Below are positions 35,283-44,456 of a stretch of DNA of 64,000 bases, piece after piece. Under the pieces are notes generated by a model, which was not told the origin of the DNA, searched no databases, and saw nothing but the letters and a program-made list of their open reading frames with translations. Made by a program: the position numbers and the translations under genes. Numbering within the stretch: position 1 is the stretch's first letter; every line of letters begins with the position of its first letter. Origin of the DNA: Rivibacter subsaxonicus (GTDB lineage Bacteria; Pseudomonadota; Gammaproteobacteria; Burkholderiales; Burkholderiaceae_C). Location of the stretch: contig NZ_SHKP01000004.1 of NCBI RefSeq assembly GCF_004217215.1, positions 62,001-126,000 of the forward strand, given 5' to 3'.

Positions 35283-37397
35283 ATGACGTCCGTGGACAAC
35301 AACAAGAACCTGCTCGTCGAGCTCTTCGTCGAGGAACTGCCGCCGAAGGCGTTGAAGAAGCTGGGCGAGGCATTTGCCGCCGCGCTCGCGGCGAGTCTGA
35401 AGGCGCAGGGGTTGGCGACGGCCGATGCCGCCGTCACGTCCTTCGCCTCTCCGCGCCGGCTCGCGGCGCATGTGGCCGGTGTTGCCTCGAAGGCGGCCGA
35501 CAGGTCGCTGCAGCAAAAGCTGATGCCGGTGGCGGTCGCGCTCGACGCGAGCGGCGCGCCGACGGCTGCTCTGCTGAAGAAGCTCGCCGCGCTCGGTGCC
35601 GACGCAAGCGCGGTGCCCACGCTCAAGCGGCAGATGGACGGCAAGACTGAGGCGCTGTTCCTTGACCAGGTCGCGTCCGGTGTCGATATCCGCGGTGGCC
35701 TGCAACGCGCGCTGACCGAGGCTATCGAGAAGTTGCCGATCCCGAAGGTGATGACCTACCAACTCGCCGATGGCTGGAGCGACGTGAAGTTCGTGCGTCC
35801 GGCGCATGGGCTGGTGGCGCTGCATGGAGCAGACGTGGTGCCGGTCACGGCGCTGGGGCTCTCGGTGCAGCGGAAGACGACCGGCCACCGCTTCGAGGCT
35901 GCCAAGGCCGAGATCGAATTGCGCGATGCCGACAGCTACGCCGAGCAGCTGCGCAGCGAAGGCGCGGTGATCGCGAACTTCGCCGAGCGCCGCGCCGAGA
36001 TCGTTCGCCAGCTCGCCGCCAAGGCCGCTGGCCTGCAGCCGGTCGACGACGAGGCGCTGCTCGACGAGGTGACCGCGCTGGTCGAGCGCCCCAACGTGCT
36101 GGCCTGTGCCTTCGAGCCCGAGTTCCTGGCGGTGCCGCAGGAATGCCTCATCCTCACGATGAAGGCCAACCAGAAGTACTTTCCGCTGCTCGACGCGGCG
36201 GGCAAGCTGACGAACAGGTTCCTGATCGTCAGCAACATCAGCCCGGCCGACCCGAGTGCGGTGATCCAGGGCAACGAGCGCGTGGTGCGCCCGCGGCTGG
36301 CGGATGCGAAGTTCTTCTTCGACCAGGATCGCAAGAAGACGCTCGCCTCGCGCGTGCCGCAGCTCGACAAGGTGGTCTATCACGGCCAGCTCGGCTCGCA
36401 GGGCGAGCGCGTCGAGCGGGTGCGCGCGATCGCGAAGGCGATCGTGACGCAGCTCGGCGGCAGCACCGAACTCGCGGCCAAGGTGGATGCCGCGGCGCAT
36501 TTCGCCAAGGCCGACCTGCTGACCGACATGGTCGGCGAGTTCCCGGAACTGCAAGGGATCATGGGCGGCTACTACGCGCGCCACGATGGCTTGGGCGAGG
36601 TGGTCGCCGATGCGATCGAGGATCACTACAAGCCGCGCTTCGCCGGCGACGCGCTGCCGCGCAACGAGGCCGGCGTGGTGGTCGCGCTGGCCGACAAGCT
36701 CGAGACGCTGGTCGGCCTGTTCGGCATCGGCCAGTTGCCCAGCGGCGACAAGGACCCGTTCGCACTGCGCCGCCATGCGCTCGGCGTGATTCGCATGCTG
36801 ATCGAGCACAGGCTGCCGCTGGCGCTCGATGTGCTGGTCGACGCCGCGGTGCCGGCCTTTGGCGACAGGCTCAAGAACGACCCGCGCACAGCGCTGCTCG
36901 AGTTCGTGCGCGATCGCCTCGCCGGCCAGTTGCGCGAGGAGGGCTACAGCGCGCAGGAGGTCGATGCCGTGCTCGCGCTGCAGCCGCAGACCCTGGCCGA
37001 CGTGCCGCAGCGACTGGCCGCGGTGCGCGCCTTCGCCCAACTGCCGGAGGCCGCCTCGCTGGCCGCCGCCAACAAGCGCGTCGGCAACATCCTGAAGAAG
37101 GCCGATGGCGCGGTGGAGCCGCGTGTCGATTCGGCGCTGCTCAAGGAGCCGGCCGAGGCCGCGCTCGCCGCAGCCCTCGGCAATGCGCAGCCGATCGCCG
37201 ATGCGCTCTTCGCCAACGGCGAGTACGCGGCCTCGCTGCGCGAGCTCGCCGTGCTCAAGGCTCCGGTCGACGCCTTCTTCGACGGCGTGATGGTCAACGC
37301 CGAAGACCCCGCACTGCGCGCCAACCGGCTTGGCCTGCTGGCCTCGCTGCATGCGGCGATGAACCGCGTCGCCGACCTCTCCAGGCTGGCCTCATGA
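35283..37397 (+). CDS. glyS: Glycine--tRNA ligase beta subunit
   Basis: tRNA-binding subunit of the glycyl-tRNA synthetase. Family marks: LLVELFVEELPPKALKKLGE, FASPRRLAAHV, FVRPAHGLVALHGADVVP, FLAVPQECLILTMKANQKYF, ADAKFFFDQDRKKTLASRVP, FPELQGIMGGYYARHDG and a C-terminal anticodon-binding domain ending LGLLASLHAAMNRVADLSRL. 704 aa, normal. Second gene of glyQS; the gmhB frame opens at its stop. Confidence 0.97.
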   Translation: MTSVDNNKNLLVELFVEELPPKALKKLGEAFAAALAASLKAQGLATADAAVTSFASPRRLAAHVAGVASKAADRSLQQKLMPVAVALDASGAPTAALLKKLAALGADASAVPTLKRQMDGKTEALFLDQVASGVDIRGGLQRALTEAIEKLPIPKVMTYQLADGWSDVKFVRPAHGLVALHGADVVPVTALGLSVQRKTTGHRFEAAKAEIELRDADSYAEQLRSEGAVIANFAERRAEIVRQLAAKAAGLQPVDDEALLDEVTALVERPNVLACAFEPEFLAVPQECLILTMKANQKYFPLLDAAGKLTNRFLIVSNISPADPSAVIQGNERVVRPRLADAKFFFDQDRKKTLASRVPQLDKVVYHGQLGSQGERVERVRAIAKAIVTQLGGSTELAAKVDAAAHFAKADLLTDMVGEFPELQGIMGGYYARHDGLGEVVADAIEDHYKPRFAGDALPRNEAGVVVALADKLETLVGLFGIGQLPSGDKDPFALRRHALGVIRMLIEHRLPLALDVLVDAAVPAFGDRLKNDPRTALLEFVRDRLAGQLREEGYSAQEVDAVLALQPQTLADVPQRLAAVRAFAQLPEAASLAAANKRVGNILKKADGAVEPRVDSALLKEPAEAALAAALGNAQPIADALFANGEYAASLRELAVLKAPVDAFFDGVMVNAEDPALRANRLGLLASLHAAMNRVADLSRLAS

Positions 37398-37414
37398 CGC
37401 AGCACGGAGGCTCG

Positions 37415-38041
37415 ATGAAGCTCGTCATCCTCGATCGCGACGGCACCATCAATGCCGATCGCGACGACTACGTCAAGTCGCCCGACGAGTGGGTCGCGCT
37501 GCCCGGCGCGATCGAGGCCATCGCACGCCTCAACCACGCCGGCTGGCACACGGTGGTCGCCACCAACCAGAGCGGCCTCGGGCGCGGCCTGTTCGACATG
37601 GCCACGCTCAACGCGATGCACGTCAAGCTCAACCAGGAGCTGGCGGCCGCCGGAGGCCGCATCGACGCCGTCTTCTTCTGCCCCCACGCACCAGCCGAGC
37701 ATTGCCAGTGCCGCAAGCCGTTGCCGGGCCTGTACGAGCAGATCGGCGAGCGCTTCGGCGTCGAGCTCTCCGACGTGCTCGCGGTCGGCGATTCGCTGCG
37801 CGACCTGCAGGCCGCCGCGGCCGCCGGCTGCCAGACCCATCTGGTGCGAACCGGCAAGAGCGATCCGGCGCGCCTCAACGAGGCGGCCGCGCTGCAGCTG
37901 GCGGCGCGCGTGCCGGGCACCGAGGTGCACTCGGACCTCGCCGCCTTCGCCGAGTTCGTGGTCCAGCGCGAGCGCCGTGCCAAGGCGATCGCGCGTGGCG
38001 TGGTCGAGACGCCCGACAGCGGTCCCGGAGGGCTGCACTGA
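37415..38041 (+). CDS. gmhB: D-glycero-D-manno-heptose 1,7-bisphosphate phosphatase
   Basis: HAD-family phosphatase of the ADP-heptose route to lipopolysaccharide inner core. Motif I VILDRDGTIN with the nucleophile Asp, motif II VVATNQSGLGRG, the zinc loop CPHAPAEHCQCRKP, and motif IV VGDSLRDLQAA. ATG 37415 has GGAGG 4 nt upstream and gives the usual start MKLVILDRDG (208 aa); an ATG at 37394 overlapping the glyS stop would add seven residues. Overlaps plsC by one base. Confidence 0.92.
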   Translation: MKLVILDRDGTINADRDDYVKSPDEWVALPGAIEAIARLNHAGWHTVVATNQSGLGRGLFDMATLNAMHVKLNQELAAAGGRIDAVFFCPHAPAEHCQCRKPLPGLYEQIGERFGVELSDVLAVGDSLRDLQAAAAAGCQTHLVRTGKSDPARLNEAAALQLAARVPGTEVHSDLAAFAEFVVQRERRAKAIARGVVETPDSGPGGLH

Positions 38042-38823
38042 TGCTCATCGCCCGCGTCCGCTCTGCCATCTTCGTGCTGTGGATGGCGATCACCGTGGTG
38101 CCGATCGCGCTGACGGCGCTGGTGGTGTCGATCTTCGTGCGCGGCGATCCGGTCTACTGGATCTGCATCTTCTGGCTGCGGCTGTGCATCTGGGGGGCGC
38201 GCGTCATTTGCGGCGTGAGCCACCGCGTGCATGGCATGGAGCACCTGCCGACCGAGCGCACCGCGGCCGTGATCCTGGCGCCAAAGCACCAGAGCACCTG
38301 GGAGACCTTCGCCTTCCCGACGCTGATGCCGCACCCGCTGTGCTACGTGTTCAAGCGCGAGCTGCTCTACATCCCGTTCTTCGGCTGGGCCATCGGCCGG
38401 CTCGACATGGTCCACATCGACCGCAGCAAGCGCGCCGAGGCCTGGAACAGGGTCGCCGACCAGGGCCGCAAGTACATGGCCAAGGGCAACTGGGTGATCA
38501 TGTTTCCCGAAGGCACGCGCACCCCGCGCGGCAGCCAGGGCACCTACAAATCGGGTGCCACGCGGCTGGGCATTTCCACCGGCACGCCGGTGGTGCCGAT
38601 CGCGGTGAGTTCGGCCAAGTGCTGGCCACGCAAGAGCCTGGTGTTGCGACCGGGCGTGATCGACATCTCGATCGGCCAACCGATCTCGCCGGTCGATCGC
38701 CAGCCCGAAGAGATGATGCGTGAGGTCGAGCACTGGATCGAGGCGGAGATGCGACGCCTCGATCCCGAGGCGTACGTGGGCAACGGTCCGGGGCCTGGGC
38801 CCGCTTACACTCCGGTCTCATGA
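38041..38823 (+). CDS. plsC: 1-acyl-sn-glycerol-3-phosphate acyltransferase
   Basis: Makes phosphatidic acid from lysophosphatidic acid at the inner membrane. Two N-terminal membrane segments (about residues 7-33 and 38-58) and the acyltransferase blocks: KHQSTWETF, where the usual HX4D is HX4E, GRLDMVHIDRS, FPEGTRTPRG, and VVPIAVSSAKCWPR. 260 aa. TGATG overlap with gmhB and ATGA overlap with the next gene place it in the glyQ-S-gmhB-plsC operon. Confidence 0.92.
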   Translation: MLIARVRSAIFVLWMAITVVPIALTALVVSIFVRGDPVYWICIFWLRLCIWGARVICGVSHRVHGMEHLPTERTAAVILAPKHQSTWETFAFPTLMPHPLCYVFKRELLYIPFFGWAIGRLDMVHIDRSKRAEAWNRVADQGRKYMAKGNWVIMFPEGTRTPRGSQGTYKSGATRLGISTGTPVVPIAVSSAKCWPRKSLVLRPGVIDISIGQPISPVDRQPEEMMREVEHWIEAEMRRLDPEAYVGNGPGPGPAYTPVS

Positions 38824-39824
38824 GTCGTCGGGCCGCGCCCAAGATCGTCAGTCACCCGTCCCAGCTTGCGTTGCCGCTGTTTGCCGGCGATGCGAGCGAC
38901 TCGCCCCCCGCCCCCCCTCCCGTCGCGGCCCCCGTGCCTGCCGGCCCTGCGCCGTGGCAAGCCGCCGGGCCTGCTCCCGAAGTTGTTGTCTTGCCCCTGT
39001 CCGAATCCCAGGCGACTCCCGCTTCTGCGCCGCCACACCACAACGGCGACTTCCGCCACCCGCGCGCCGAGCGCGACATCACGCTCGGCGGCGTGCGCGT
39101 CGGCTACGAGCTGGTGCGCGTGCGCCGGCGCTCGATCGGCATGGTCGTCTCGCCCGAAGGCCTGACGGTGCGCGCGCCGCGCTGGGTCGGCCATGGCGAC
39201 ATCGAAGTCGCGCTGCGCGGCAAGGAACGCTGGATCTGCAACAAGCTCGCCGAGCAGCGCGCCCGCGCGCGCCGCAACGCGGCCTCGAAGATCGACTGGC
39301 GCGAGGGCGCGACGCTGCCCTTCATGGGCGAGACCGTGATCCTGGTGCTCGACCCGCGCACTAGCGGCTGCCAGCTGCATACGGGCGCCGAGATGCCCGG
39401 TCCGCAGCAGGAGACGCTGGCCGGCGTGCCGCGCCTGACGCTTCACGTGGGCCTGCCGCAGCATGCGAGCGAGGCGCAGATCCGCGACGTGGTGCAGGCC
39501 TGGCTGATGCGCCAGGCCAAGCGGGTGTTCGAGGAACGCTGCGCGGTCTACGCGCAGCAGCTCGGCGTGCAGATGAAGCGGCTGCTGCTGTCGAGCGCGC
39601 AGACGCGCTGGGGCAGTGCCAGCGCCGACGGCTCGATCCGGCTGAACTGGCGCCTGATCCACTTCGCGCTGCCCACCATCGACTACGTGGTCGCGCACGA
39701 ACTCGCGCACCTGCGCCACATGGACCACAGCCCGCGCTTCTGGGACGTGGTGCGCTCGGTGATCCCGCACGTTGACGCGGCGCGCGAGCAGCTGCGCGAT
39801 CCGGCGCTGCCGGCGCTGGAGTAG
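38820..39824 (+). CDS. YgjP-type metallopeptidase domain protein
   Basis: 334 aa. A proline-rich N-terminus (residues about 28-70) precedes the YgjP/DUF45 domain: YELVRVRRRSIGMVVSPEGL, KRLLLSSAQTRWGSASADGS, and the zinc-peptidase motif HELAHLRHMDHSPRFWDVV (HExxH with a third His). Substrates of this family are not established. It overlaps plsC by 4 bp, the last gene of the operon. Confidence 0.88.
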   Translation: MSRRAAPKIVSHPSQLALPLFAGDASDSPPAPPPVAAPVPAGPAPWQAAGPAPEVVVLPLSESQATPASAPPHHNGDFRHPRAERDITLGGVRVGYELVRVRRRSIGMVVSPEGLTVRAPRWVGHGDIEVALRGKERWICNKLAEQRARARRNAASKIDWREGATLPFMGETVILVLDPRTSGCQLHTGAEMPGPQQETLAGVPRLTLHVGLPQHASEAQIRDVVQAWLMRQAKRVFEERCAVYAQQLGVQMKRLLLSSAQTRWGSASADGSIRLNWRLIHFALPTIDYVVAHELAHLRHMDHSPRFWDVVRSVIPHVDAAREQLRDPALPALE

Positions 39825-39834
39825 CGCGGCCGCT

Positions 39835-40251
39835 TCATGCGGCCTGAACCGCGCCGCGGCAGCGCCGCAGGCCGGTCCACTCGAGGCCGGCGAGCACGGC
39901 CACCGCGGCCGCCTGCAGCAACACGAAGCCGCTGCCGAGCGGTGTTGGCGCGATCCCGTCGCTTGCCAGCAGTGCCAGGCTTTCGATGACCCAGACGATG
40001 TTGATGGCGATCACCAGCCAGACGCCGGCGCGCGGCGGCAGCGGCCGGCTCGCCAGCCAGCCGGCGAAGGCGGCAAAGGGCAGGAAGCCGATGCCGATGG
40101 CCCGCATCGGCGCCTCCGGCAACCCGAGCGGCGCCGCCAGCAGGCCGGCGCCGGCGATGAGGCCGAGGCCCATCGCCGCCGACGAGGCGGCGTCGCACCA
40201 CAGCACGGTGCGCAGCAACGAGGCGGGAGAGGCGAAGCGGTCGAGGAACAT
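39835..40251 (-). CDS. Small integral membrane protein, unknown function
   Basis: 138 aa with four predicted transmembrane helices (about residues 8-40, 46-66, 75-98, 105-125) joined by short loops. No family recognised beyond a general resemblance to small four-helix membrane proteins. Start at 40251 is fixed by AGGAG 7 nt upstream. Divergent from the XRE regulator gene with 133 bp between, so the regulator may act on it. Confidence 0.72.
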   Translation of the reverse strand: MFLDRFASPASLLRTVLWCDAASSAAMGLGLIAGAGLLAAPLGLPEAPMRAIGIGFLPFAAFAGWLASRPLPPRAGVWLVIAINIVWVIESLALLASDGIAPTPLGSGFVLLQAAAVAVLAGLEWTGLRRCRGAVQAA

Positions 40252-40372
40252 GCTGGACTCCTGGTGAGGGTTTGGGAAGCGGCTCACTGCGGTAGCAGGT
40301 GCAGCCATGTTCGGCGCCACAGGTGCGCATGGCGATGACCTCGGAGGTCATGGCGCCGGCGTCGGCGCGATC

Positions 40373-40378
40373 CAGAAT
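40373..40378 (+). promoter_or_regulatory. -10 hexamer CAGAAT six nt before the XRE gene start
   Basis: CAGAAT ends 6 nt before ATG 40385, so +1 would be the A of the start codon (leaderless mRNA). The -35 position holds no good match. Inference from spacing. Confidence 0.35.
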
Positions 40379-40384
40379 GGCCGC

Positions 40385-41200
40385 ATGCCACACGCCCAAG
40401 CCTCGATCACCACGCGTCAACCGGTCGGCCTGCAACTGCGCGACTGGCGCCAGCGAAGGCGTCTGAGCCAGCTCGACCTGGCCGGCGCCGCCGAGGTCTC
40501 GCCGCGCCACCTGAGCTGCGTCGAGACCGGCCGCGCGCTGCCCAGCCGCGCGATGCTGCTGCGCCTGGCCGAGCGGCTCGAGGTGCCGCTGCGCGAGCGC
40601 AACGGCCTGCTGACCGCGGCCGGCTACGCGCCGATGTACGCGCAGCGCGGGCTCGACGATCCGGCGCTGCTGGCCGCGCGCGCGGCGGTCGACCTGGTGC
40701 TGGCCGGCCACGAGCCGTATCCGGCGCTGGCGGTCGACCGGCGCTGGAACCTGGTTGCGCACAACCGCGTCGTGCCGCTGCTGCTGGCCGGGTTGCCGCC
40801 GGAGCTGCTGGCGCCGCCGCTCAACGTGCTGCGGCTGAGCCTGCATCCGGCGGGCCTCGGGCCGCGCATCGTCAACATGAGCGACTGGCGCGGGCACCTG
40901 TTCGCGCGGCTGGCGCGCGACATCGAGCTCTCGGGCGATGCGGAGCTGGTCGCGCTGCGCGAGGAACTGCTGGCGCTGCCGGCCCCGGCCGCGCAGCGCG
41001 GCCCGGTCGAACTGGCCGCACCGGCCGTCGTCGTGCCGCTGCAACTGCGCATGGAGGGCGGCTTCGTGCTGTCCTTCATCAGCACGATCACGGTGTTCGG
41101 CACGCCGCTCGACGTGACCGTCTCCGAACTGGCGATCGAGTCCTTCTTCCCGGCCGACGCCGCCACCGCGGCGGCGATGCGCGAGTTCAGGCTGCCGTGA
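40385..41200 (+). CDS. XRE-family regulator with MmyB-like ligand-binding domain
   Basis: 271 aa. An N-terminal helix-turn-helix of the Cro/CI type (LRDWRQRRRLSQLDLAGAAE then VSPRHLSCVETGRALPS) is followed by the MmyB-like PAS-type domain seen in many bacterial regulators (DPALLAARAAVDLVLAGHEP, PALAVDRRWNLVAHN). Family members often regulate a divergent gene, here the small membrane protein at 39835. No Shine-Dalgarno precedes the ATG. The 3' end overlaps the convergent MBL-fold gene by 14 bp. Confidence 0.9.
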   Translation: MPHAQASITTRQPVGLQLRDWRQRRRLSQLDLAGAAEVSPRHLSCVETGRALPSRAMLLRLAERLEVPLRERNGLLTAAGYAPMYAQRGLDDPALLAARAAVDLVLAGHEPYPALAVDRRWNLVAHNRVVPLLLAGLPPELLAPPLNVLRLSLHPAGLGPRIVNMSDWRGHLFARLARDIELSGDAELVALREELLALPAPAAQRGPVELAAPAVVVPLQLRMEGGFVLSFISTITVFGTPLDVTVSELAIESFFPADAATAAAMREFRLP

Positions 41201-42254
41201 AGCGCAGCACCCCGTCCGCTCCACGCTCGCGCCGCAGGGCGCCTTCGAACCACAGCTTGTGCAGGTGGGCGACCGCCTCGCCCATCGCGAACGTGATCTG
41301 GTGCAGGTCGAGCTTGCGGCGGAACAGCACCTCGAGCAGGTCGGACGCGGTGGTCGGCCTTTCGCGGCAGGCGGCCAGCACGTCGGCCAGGCGCTCGTCG
41401 TGGTGGGCGCGCAGCTGGTCGATGCGCGTGTGCAGGCCGGTGAAGGGCCGGCCATGCGAGGGCAACACCAGCGTCGCGGCCGGCAGCGGGCGGTAGCGTT
41501 CCAGCGAGTCGAGGTACTGCTGCAGCGGGTTGGACTCGGGCTCCATGTCCCAGACGCTGACGTTGGTGGAAATGCGCGGCAGCACCATGTCGCCCGAGAT
41601 CAGCATGCCCTGCGTTTCGCTGTAGAGCGCGATGTGCTCGGGCGCATGGCCGTAGCCGGCAATGCACTGCCATTCGTGCGCGCCGATGCGCAGCCGCAGG
41701 CCGTCCTGCAGCCGGTGAAAGACGGTCGGCACCGCCGGCACCATCGAGGCGTAGTAGTTGGTGCGCGCGCGCACCTTGGCCAGCGCCTCCTCGTCGATCA
41801 GGCCGTGCGCGCCAAAGTGCGCGGCGGCGGCGGCGCCACCGTTGCCGGTGGTGCGCAGCGAGCCGAGCTGCGCCGCGTGCCAGTCGAGGCTGCTGATCCA
41901 GAAGCCGCAGCCGAAGCGCTCGACCAGCCAGTGCGCGTTGCCGATGTGGTCGGGGTGCATGTGGGTGCAGATCACGCGCGTGACCGGCAGGCCTTCGAGC
42001 TCGTTGGCGAAGACCTGCTCCCAGGCCGCACGCGTGGGCTCGTTGGCGATGCCGCAGTCGACGATGGCCCAGCCCTCGACCAGGCCGCGCGCATCTTCCA
42101 CGCGGTCGCGCAGCAGCCAGAGGTTGATGTGGTCGAGCGCGAAGGGCAGCGCCATGCGCAGCCACTTGAGGCCCGGCGCGATCTCGATGCTGGCGCCGAC
42201 GGCGGGCAGGGCGTCGCCATGCGGGTAGCTCAACTGGTGTTCTAGAGGATTCAT
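41187..42254 (-). CDS. MBL-fold metallo-hydrolase
   Basis: 355 aa. Metallo-beta-lactamase fold with the zinc motif THMHPDHIGNAHWL, later CIAGYGHAPEHIALY and GDMVLPRISTNVSVW, and a C-terminal winged-helix-like tail as in LACTB2-type hydrolases. Substrate unknown. The gene is divergent from the MerR/LiuR-type regulator, and the liu operator-like sequence lies between the two, so it may belong to the same regulon, for example as an acyl-CoA or thioester hydrolase. That role is inference. Confidence 0.85.
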   Translation of the reverse strand: MNPLEHQLSYPHGDALPAVGASIEIAPGLKWLRMALPFALDHINLWLLRDRVEDARGLVEGWAIVDCGIANEPTRAAWEQVFANELEGLPVTRVICTHMHPDHIGNAHWLVERFGCGFWISSLDWHAAQLGSLRTTGNGGAAAAAHFGAHGLIDEEALAKVRARTNYYASMVPAVPTVFHRLQDGLRLRIGAHEWQCIAGYGHAPEHIALYSETQGMLISGDMVLPRISTNVSVWDMEPESNPLQQYLDSLERYRPLPAATLVLPSHGRPFTGLHTRIDQLRAHHDERLADVLAACRERPTTASDLLEVLFRRKLDLHQITFAMGEAVAHLHKLWFEGALRRERGADGVLRFTAA

Positions 42255-42286
42255 CGCGGGCCCCGATACACTTGGGTTTTGGTTAA

Positions 42287-42306
42287 CGTTTACGTCAACG
42301 TCAACT
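42287..42306. promoter_or_regulatory. LiuR-type operator in the regulator/MBL intergenic region
   Basis: acgtttacgtcaacgtcaac, a 20-bp sequence with ACGT-spaced dyad symmetry, is identical to 57892-57911 in front of liuB. It lies between a -35-like TTAACG (42284-42289) and a -10-like TATCGT (42307-42312) for the regulator gene, the placement expected for MerR-family operators. Binding is inferred, not shown. Confidence 0.7.
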
Positions 42307-42330
42307 ATCGTTCACCCATTCTAGGCAGCC

Positions 42331-42810
42331 ATGCCCGCCACCCCAGTCACCAAAGCGACCAAGGCCTCGAACGCCCAGACCGGCTCGTACACGATCAGCG
42401 AGCTGGCGCGCGAGTTCGACCTCACCACGCGCGCGATCCGCTTCTACGAGGACTGCGGGCTGCTCACGCCCGAGCGCGGCGGCGCCGGCGGACGTCAGCG
42501 GGTCTACACCGCACGCGATCGCACCCGACTCAAGCTCACGTTGCGCGGCAAGCGGCTGGGGCTGAGCCTGTCGGAGGTCAAGCAGCTGGTCGACATGTAC
42601 GAATCGCCCGACGACGGCACGCACCAGCTGCAGGCCTTTCTCGACGTGCTCGGCGAGCACCGGGTGCAGCTGCAGCAGCAGCTCGAGGACATCGAGATCA
42701 CGCTGGCCGAGATCGCCCAGCACGAGGCGCGCTGCCGGCAGTTGCTGGCCGAGGCCGCCAAGCCGGCGGCCAAGGCCACCAAGCCGGCCGCGCGGCGCCA
42801 GGCGGCCTGA
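42331..42810 (+). CDS. liuR: MerR-family regulator of leucine/isovalerate catabolism (LiuR-like)
   Basis: 159 aa. MerR winged helix SYTISELAREFDLTTRAIRF, YEDCGLLTPERGG, RVYTARDRTRLKLTLRGKRL, then a coiled-coil dimerisation helix (HRVQLQQQLEDIEITLAEIA). The N- and C-terminal tails are Lys/Ala/Thr-rich. LiuR proteins control branched-chain amino-acid breakdown in proteobacteria. Here the gene precedes a thioesterase and isovaleryl-CoA dehydrogenase. A 20-bp operator-like sequence upstream recurs before liuB, so it probably controls itself and both liu segments. Confidence 0.88.
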   Translation: MPATPVTKATKASNAQTGSYTISELAREFDLTTRAIRFYEDCGLLTPERGGAGGRQRVYTARDRTRLKLTLRGKRLGLSLSEVKQLVDMYESPDDGTHQLQAFLDVLGEHRVQLQQQLEDIEITLAEIAQHEARCRQLLAEAAKPAAKATKPAARRQAA

Positions 42811-42815
42811 GTGGC

Positions 42816-43253
42816 ATGAGTGCGATGGACAGTCCGCTCTGGCTGCGAGTGCACGAGAGCTTCCTGCGCCAGGGGCTGATGCGGCACCTGGGCGCCGAAC
42901 TCGTCAGTGTCGAGCACGGCGCGGTGGCGATCCGGCTGCCGCACAGCGAGCGCGTCACGCAGCAGCAGGGCGGCTTCCACGGCGGCGCGATCGGTGCGCT
43001 GGCCGACATCGCCGGCGGCTACGCGGCGCTCACCGTGGCCGAGGAAGGCAGCGAGGTCACCTCGGTCGAATACAAGATCAACTTCCTCGCCGCCTTCACC
43101 GGCGGCACGCTGGAGGCGCGCGGCCGCGTGCTGCGCGCCGGCAAGCGGATCATCGTCACCATGGCCGAGGTCGTGCACCTGGACGAGCAGGGCCGCGAGA
43201 GCCCCTGCGCCGTGATGCAGCAGACCATCGCCCCGGTGCCGCGGCGCTACTGA
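42816..43253 (+). CDS. PaaI-type hotdog-fold thioesterase
   Basis: 145 aa. Hotdog-fold thioesterase marks: RLPHSERVTQQQGGFHGGAI with the GFHGG catalytic turn, ALADIAGGYAALT and VTSVEYKINFLAAF. It would release CoA from acyl-CoA intermediates; the substrate is unknown. It follows liuR by 5 bp and precedes liuA, so a housekeeping role in the leucine pathway is likely. Confidence 0.85.
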   Translation: MSAMDSPLWLRVHESFLRQGLMRHLGAELVSVEHGAVAIRLPHSERVTQQQGGFHGGAIGALADIAGGYAALTVAEEGSEVTSVEYKINFLAAFTGGTLEARGRVLRAGKRIIVTMAEVVHLDEQGRESPCAVMQQTIAPVPRRY

Positions 43254-43277
43254 AGACAAGACATAGGAGACATCAAC

Positions 43278-44456
43278 ATGAACCTGCCCGGCCTCAACTT
43301 CATGCTCGGCGAAGACATCGACGCGCTGCGCGACGCGGTGCGTGCCTTTGCCGACGCCGAGATCGCGCCGCGCGCGGCCGAGATCGACCGCAGCGACCAG
43401 TTCCCGATGGACCTGTGGCGCAAGATGGGCGAGCTCGGCGTGCTCGGCATCACGGTGCCCGAGGAGTTCGGCGGCGCCAACATGGGCTACGTCGCGCACA
43501 TGGTGGCGATGGAGGAGATCTCGCGCGCCAGCGCCTCGGTCGGGCTCTCGTACGGCGCCCACAGCAACCTGTGCGTCAACCAGATCAAGCGCAACGGCAG
43601 CGATGCCCAGCGCAAGAAGTACCTGCCCAAGCTGATCAGTGGCGAGCATGTGGGCGCGCTGGCGATGAGCGAGCCGGGCGCCGGCAGCGACGTCATCAGC
43701 ATGAAGCTCAAAGCCGAGGACAAGGGCGGTGTCTACGTGCTCAACGGCACCAAGATGTGGATCACCAACGGCCCCGACGCCGACACGATGGTGGTCTACG
43801 CCAAGACCGAACCCGAGCTCGGCGCGCGCGGCGTGACCGCCTTCATCGTCGAGAAGGGCATGAAGGGTTTTTCCACGGCGCAGAAGCTCGACAAGCTCGG
43901 CATGCGCGGCTCGCACACCGGCGAGATGGTGTTCAACAACGTGGAGGTGCCGGCCGCCAACATCCTCGGTGGCCTGAACCAGGGCGCCAAGGTGCTGATG
44001 AGCGGGCTCGACTACGAGCGCGCGGTGCTCGCCGCCGGGCCGATCGGCCTGATGCAGTCGGTGATGGACAACGTCGTGCCCTACATCCACGACCGCAAGC
44101 AGTTCGGCCAGAGCATCGGCGAGTTCCAGCTGGTGCAGGGCAAGGTGGCCGACATGTACACCGTGCTGCAGGCCGCGCGCGCCTTCTGCTACACGGTCGG
44201 CAAGAACCTGGATGCGCTCGGGCCGCAGCATGTGCGCCAGGTGCGCAAGGACTGCGCCAGCGTGATCCTGTGGTGCGCCGAGAAGGCGACCTGGATGGCC
44301 GGCGAGGGCATCCAGCTCTTCGGCGGCAACGGCTATATCAACGAGTACCCGCTCGGCCGCCTGTGGCGCGACGCAAAGTTGTACGAGATCGGCGCCGGCA
44401 CTTCCGAGATTCGCCGCATGCTGATCGGGCGGGAGTTGTTCGCGGAGACCATGTGA
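43278..44456 (+). CDS. liuA: Isovaleryl-CoA dehydrogenase
   Basis: FAD enzyme that oxidises isovaleryl-CoA to 3-methylcrotonyl-CoA, the third step of leucine breakdown. 392 aa. ACAD marks: [40 protein letters not shown], and a C-terminal [20 protein letters not shown]. The catalytic Glu is expected in the isovaleryl-specific position, [14 protein letters not shown], while the usual C-terminal Glu position reads [13 protein letters not shown]; both fit isovaleryl-CoA dehydrogenase. Third gene after liuR. Confidence 0.94.
   Translation: MNLPGLNFMLGEDIDALRDAVRAFADAEIAPRAAEIDRSDQFPMDLWRKMGELGVLGITVPEEFGGANMGYVAHMVAMEEISRASASVGLSYGAHSNLCVNQIKRNGSDAQRKKYLPKLISGEHVGALAMSEPGAGSDVISMKLKAEDKGGVYVLNGTKMWITNGPDADTMVVYAKTEPELGARGVTAFIVEKGMKGFSTAQKLDKLGMRGSHTGEMVFNNVEVPAANILGGLNQGAKVLMSGLDYERAVLAAGPIGLMQSVMDNVVPYIHDRKQFGQSIGEFQLVQGKVADMYTVLQAARAFCYTVGKNLDALGPQHVRQVRKDCASVILWCAEKATWMAGEGIQLFGGNGYINEYPLGRLWRDAKLYEIGAGTSEIRRMLIGRELFAETM

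Noticed and set aside
34320-37352. 1010-codon minus-strand open frame over glyQ/glyS
   Set aside because: Opposite strand of two complete, well-conserved genes; composition is typical of a GC-driven shadow frame.
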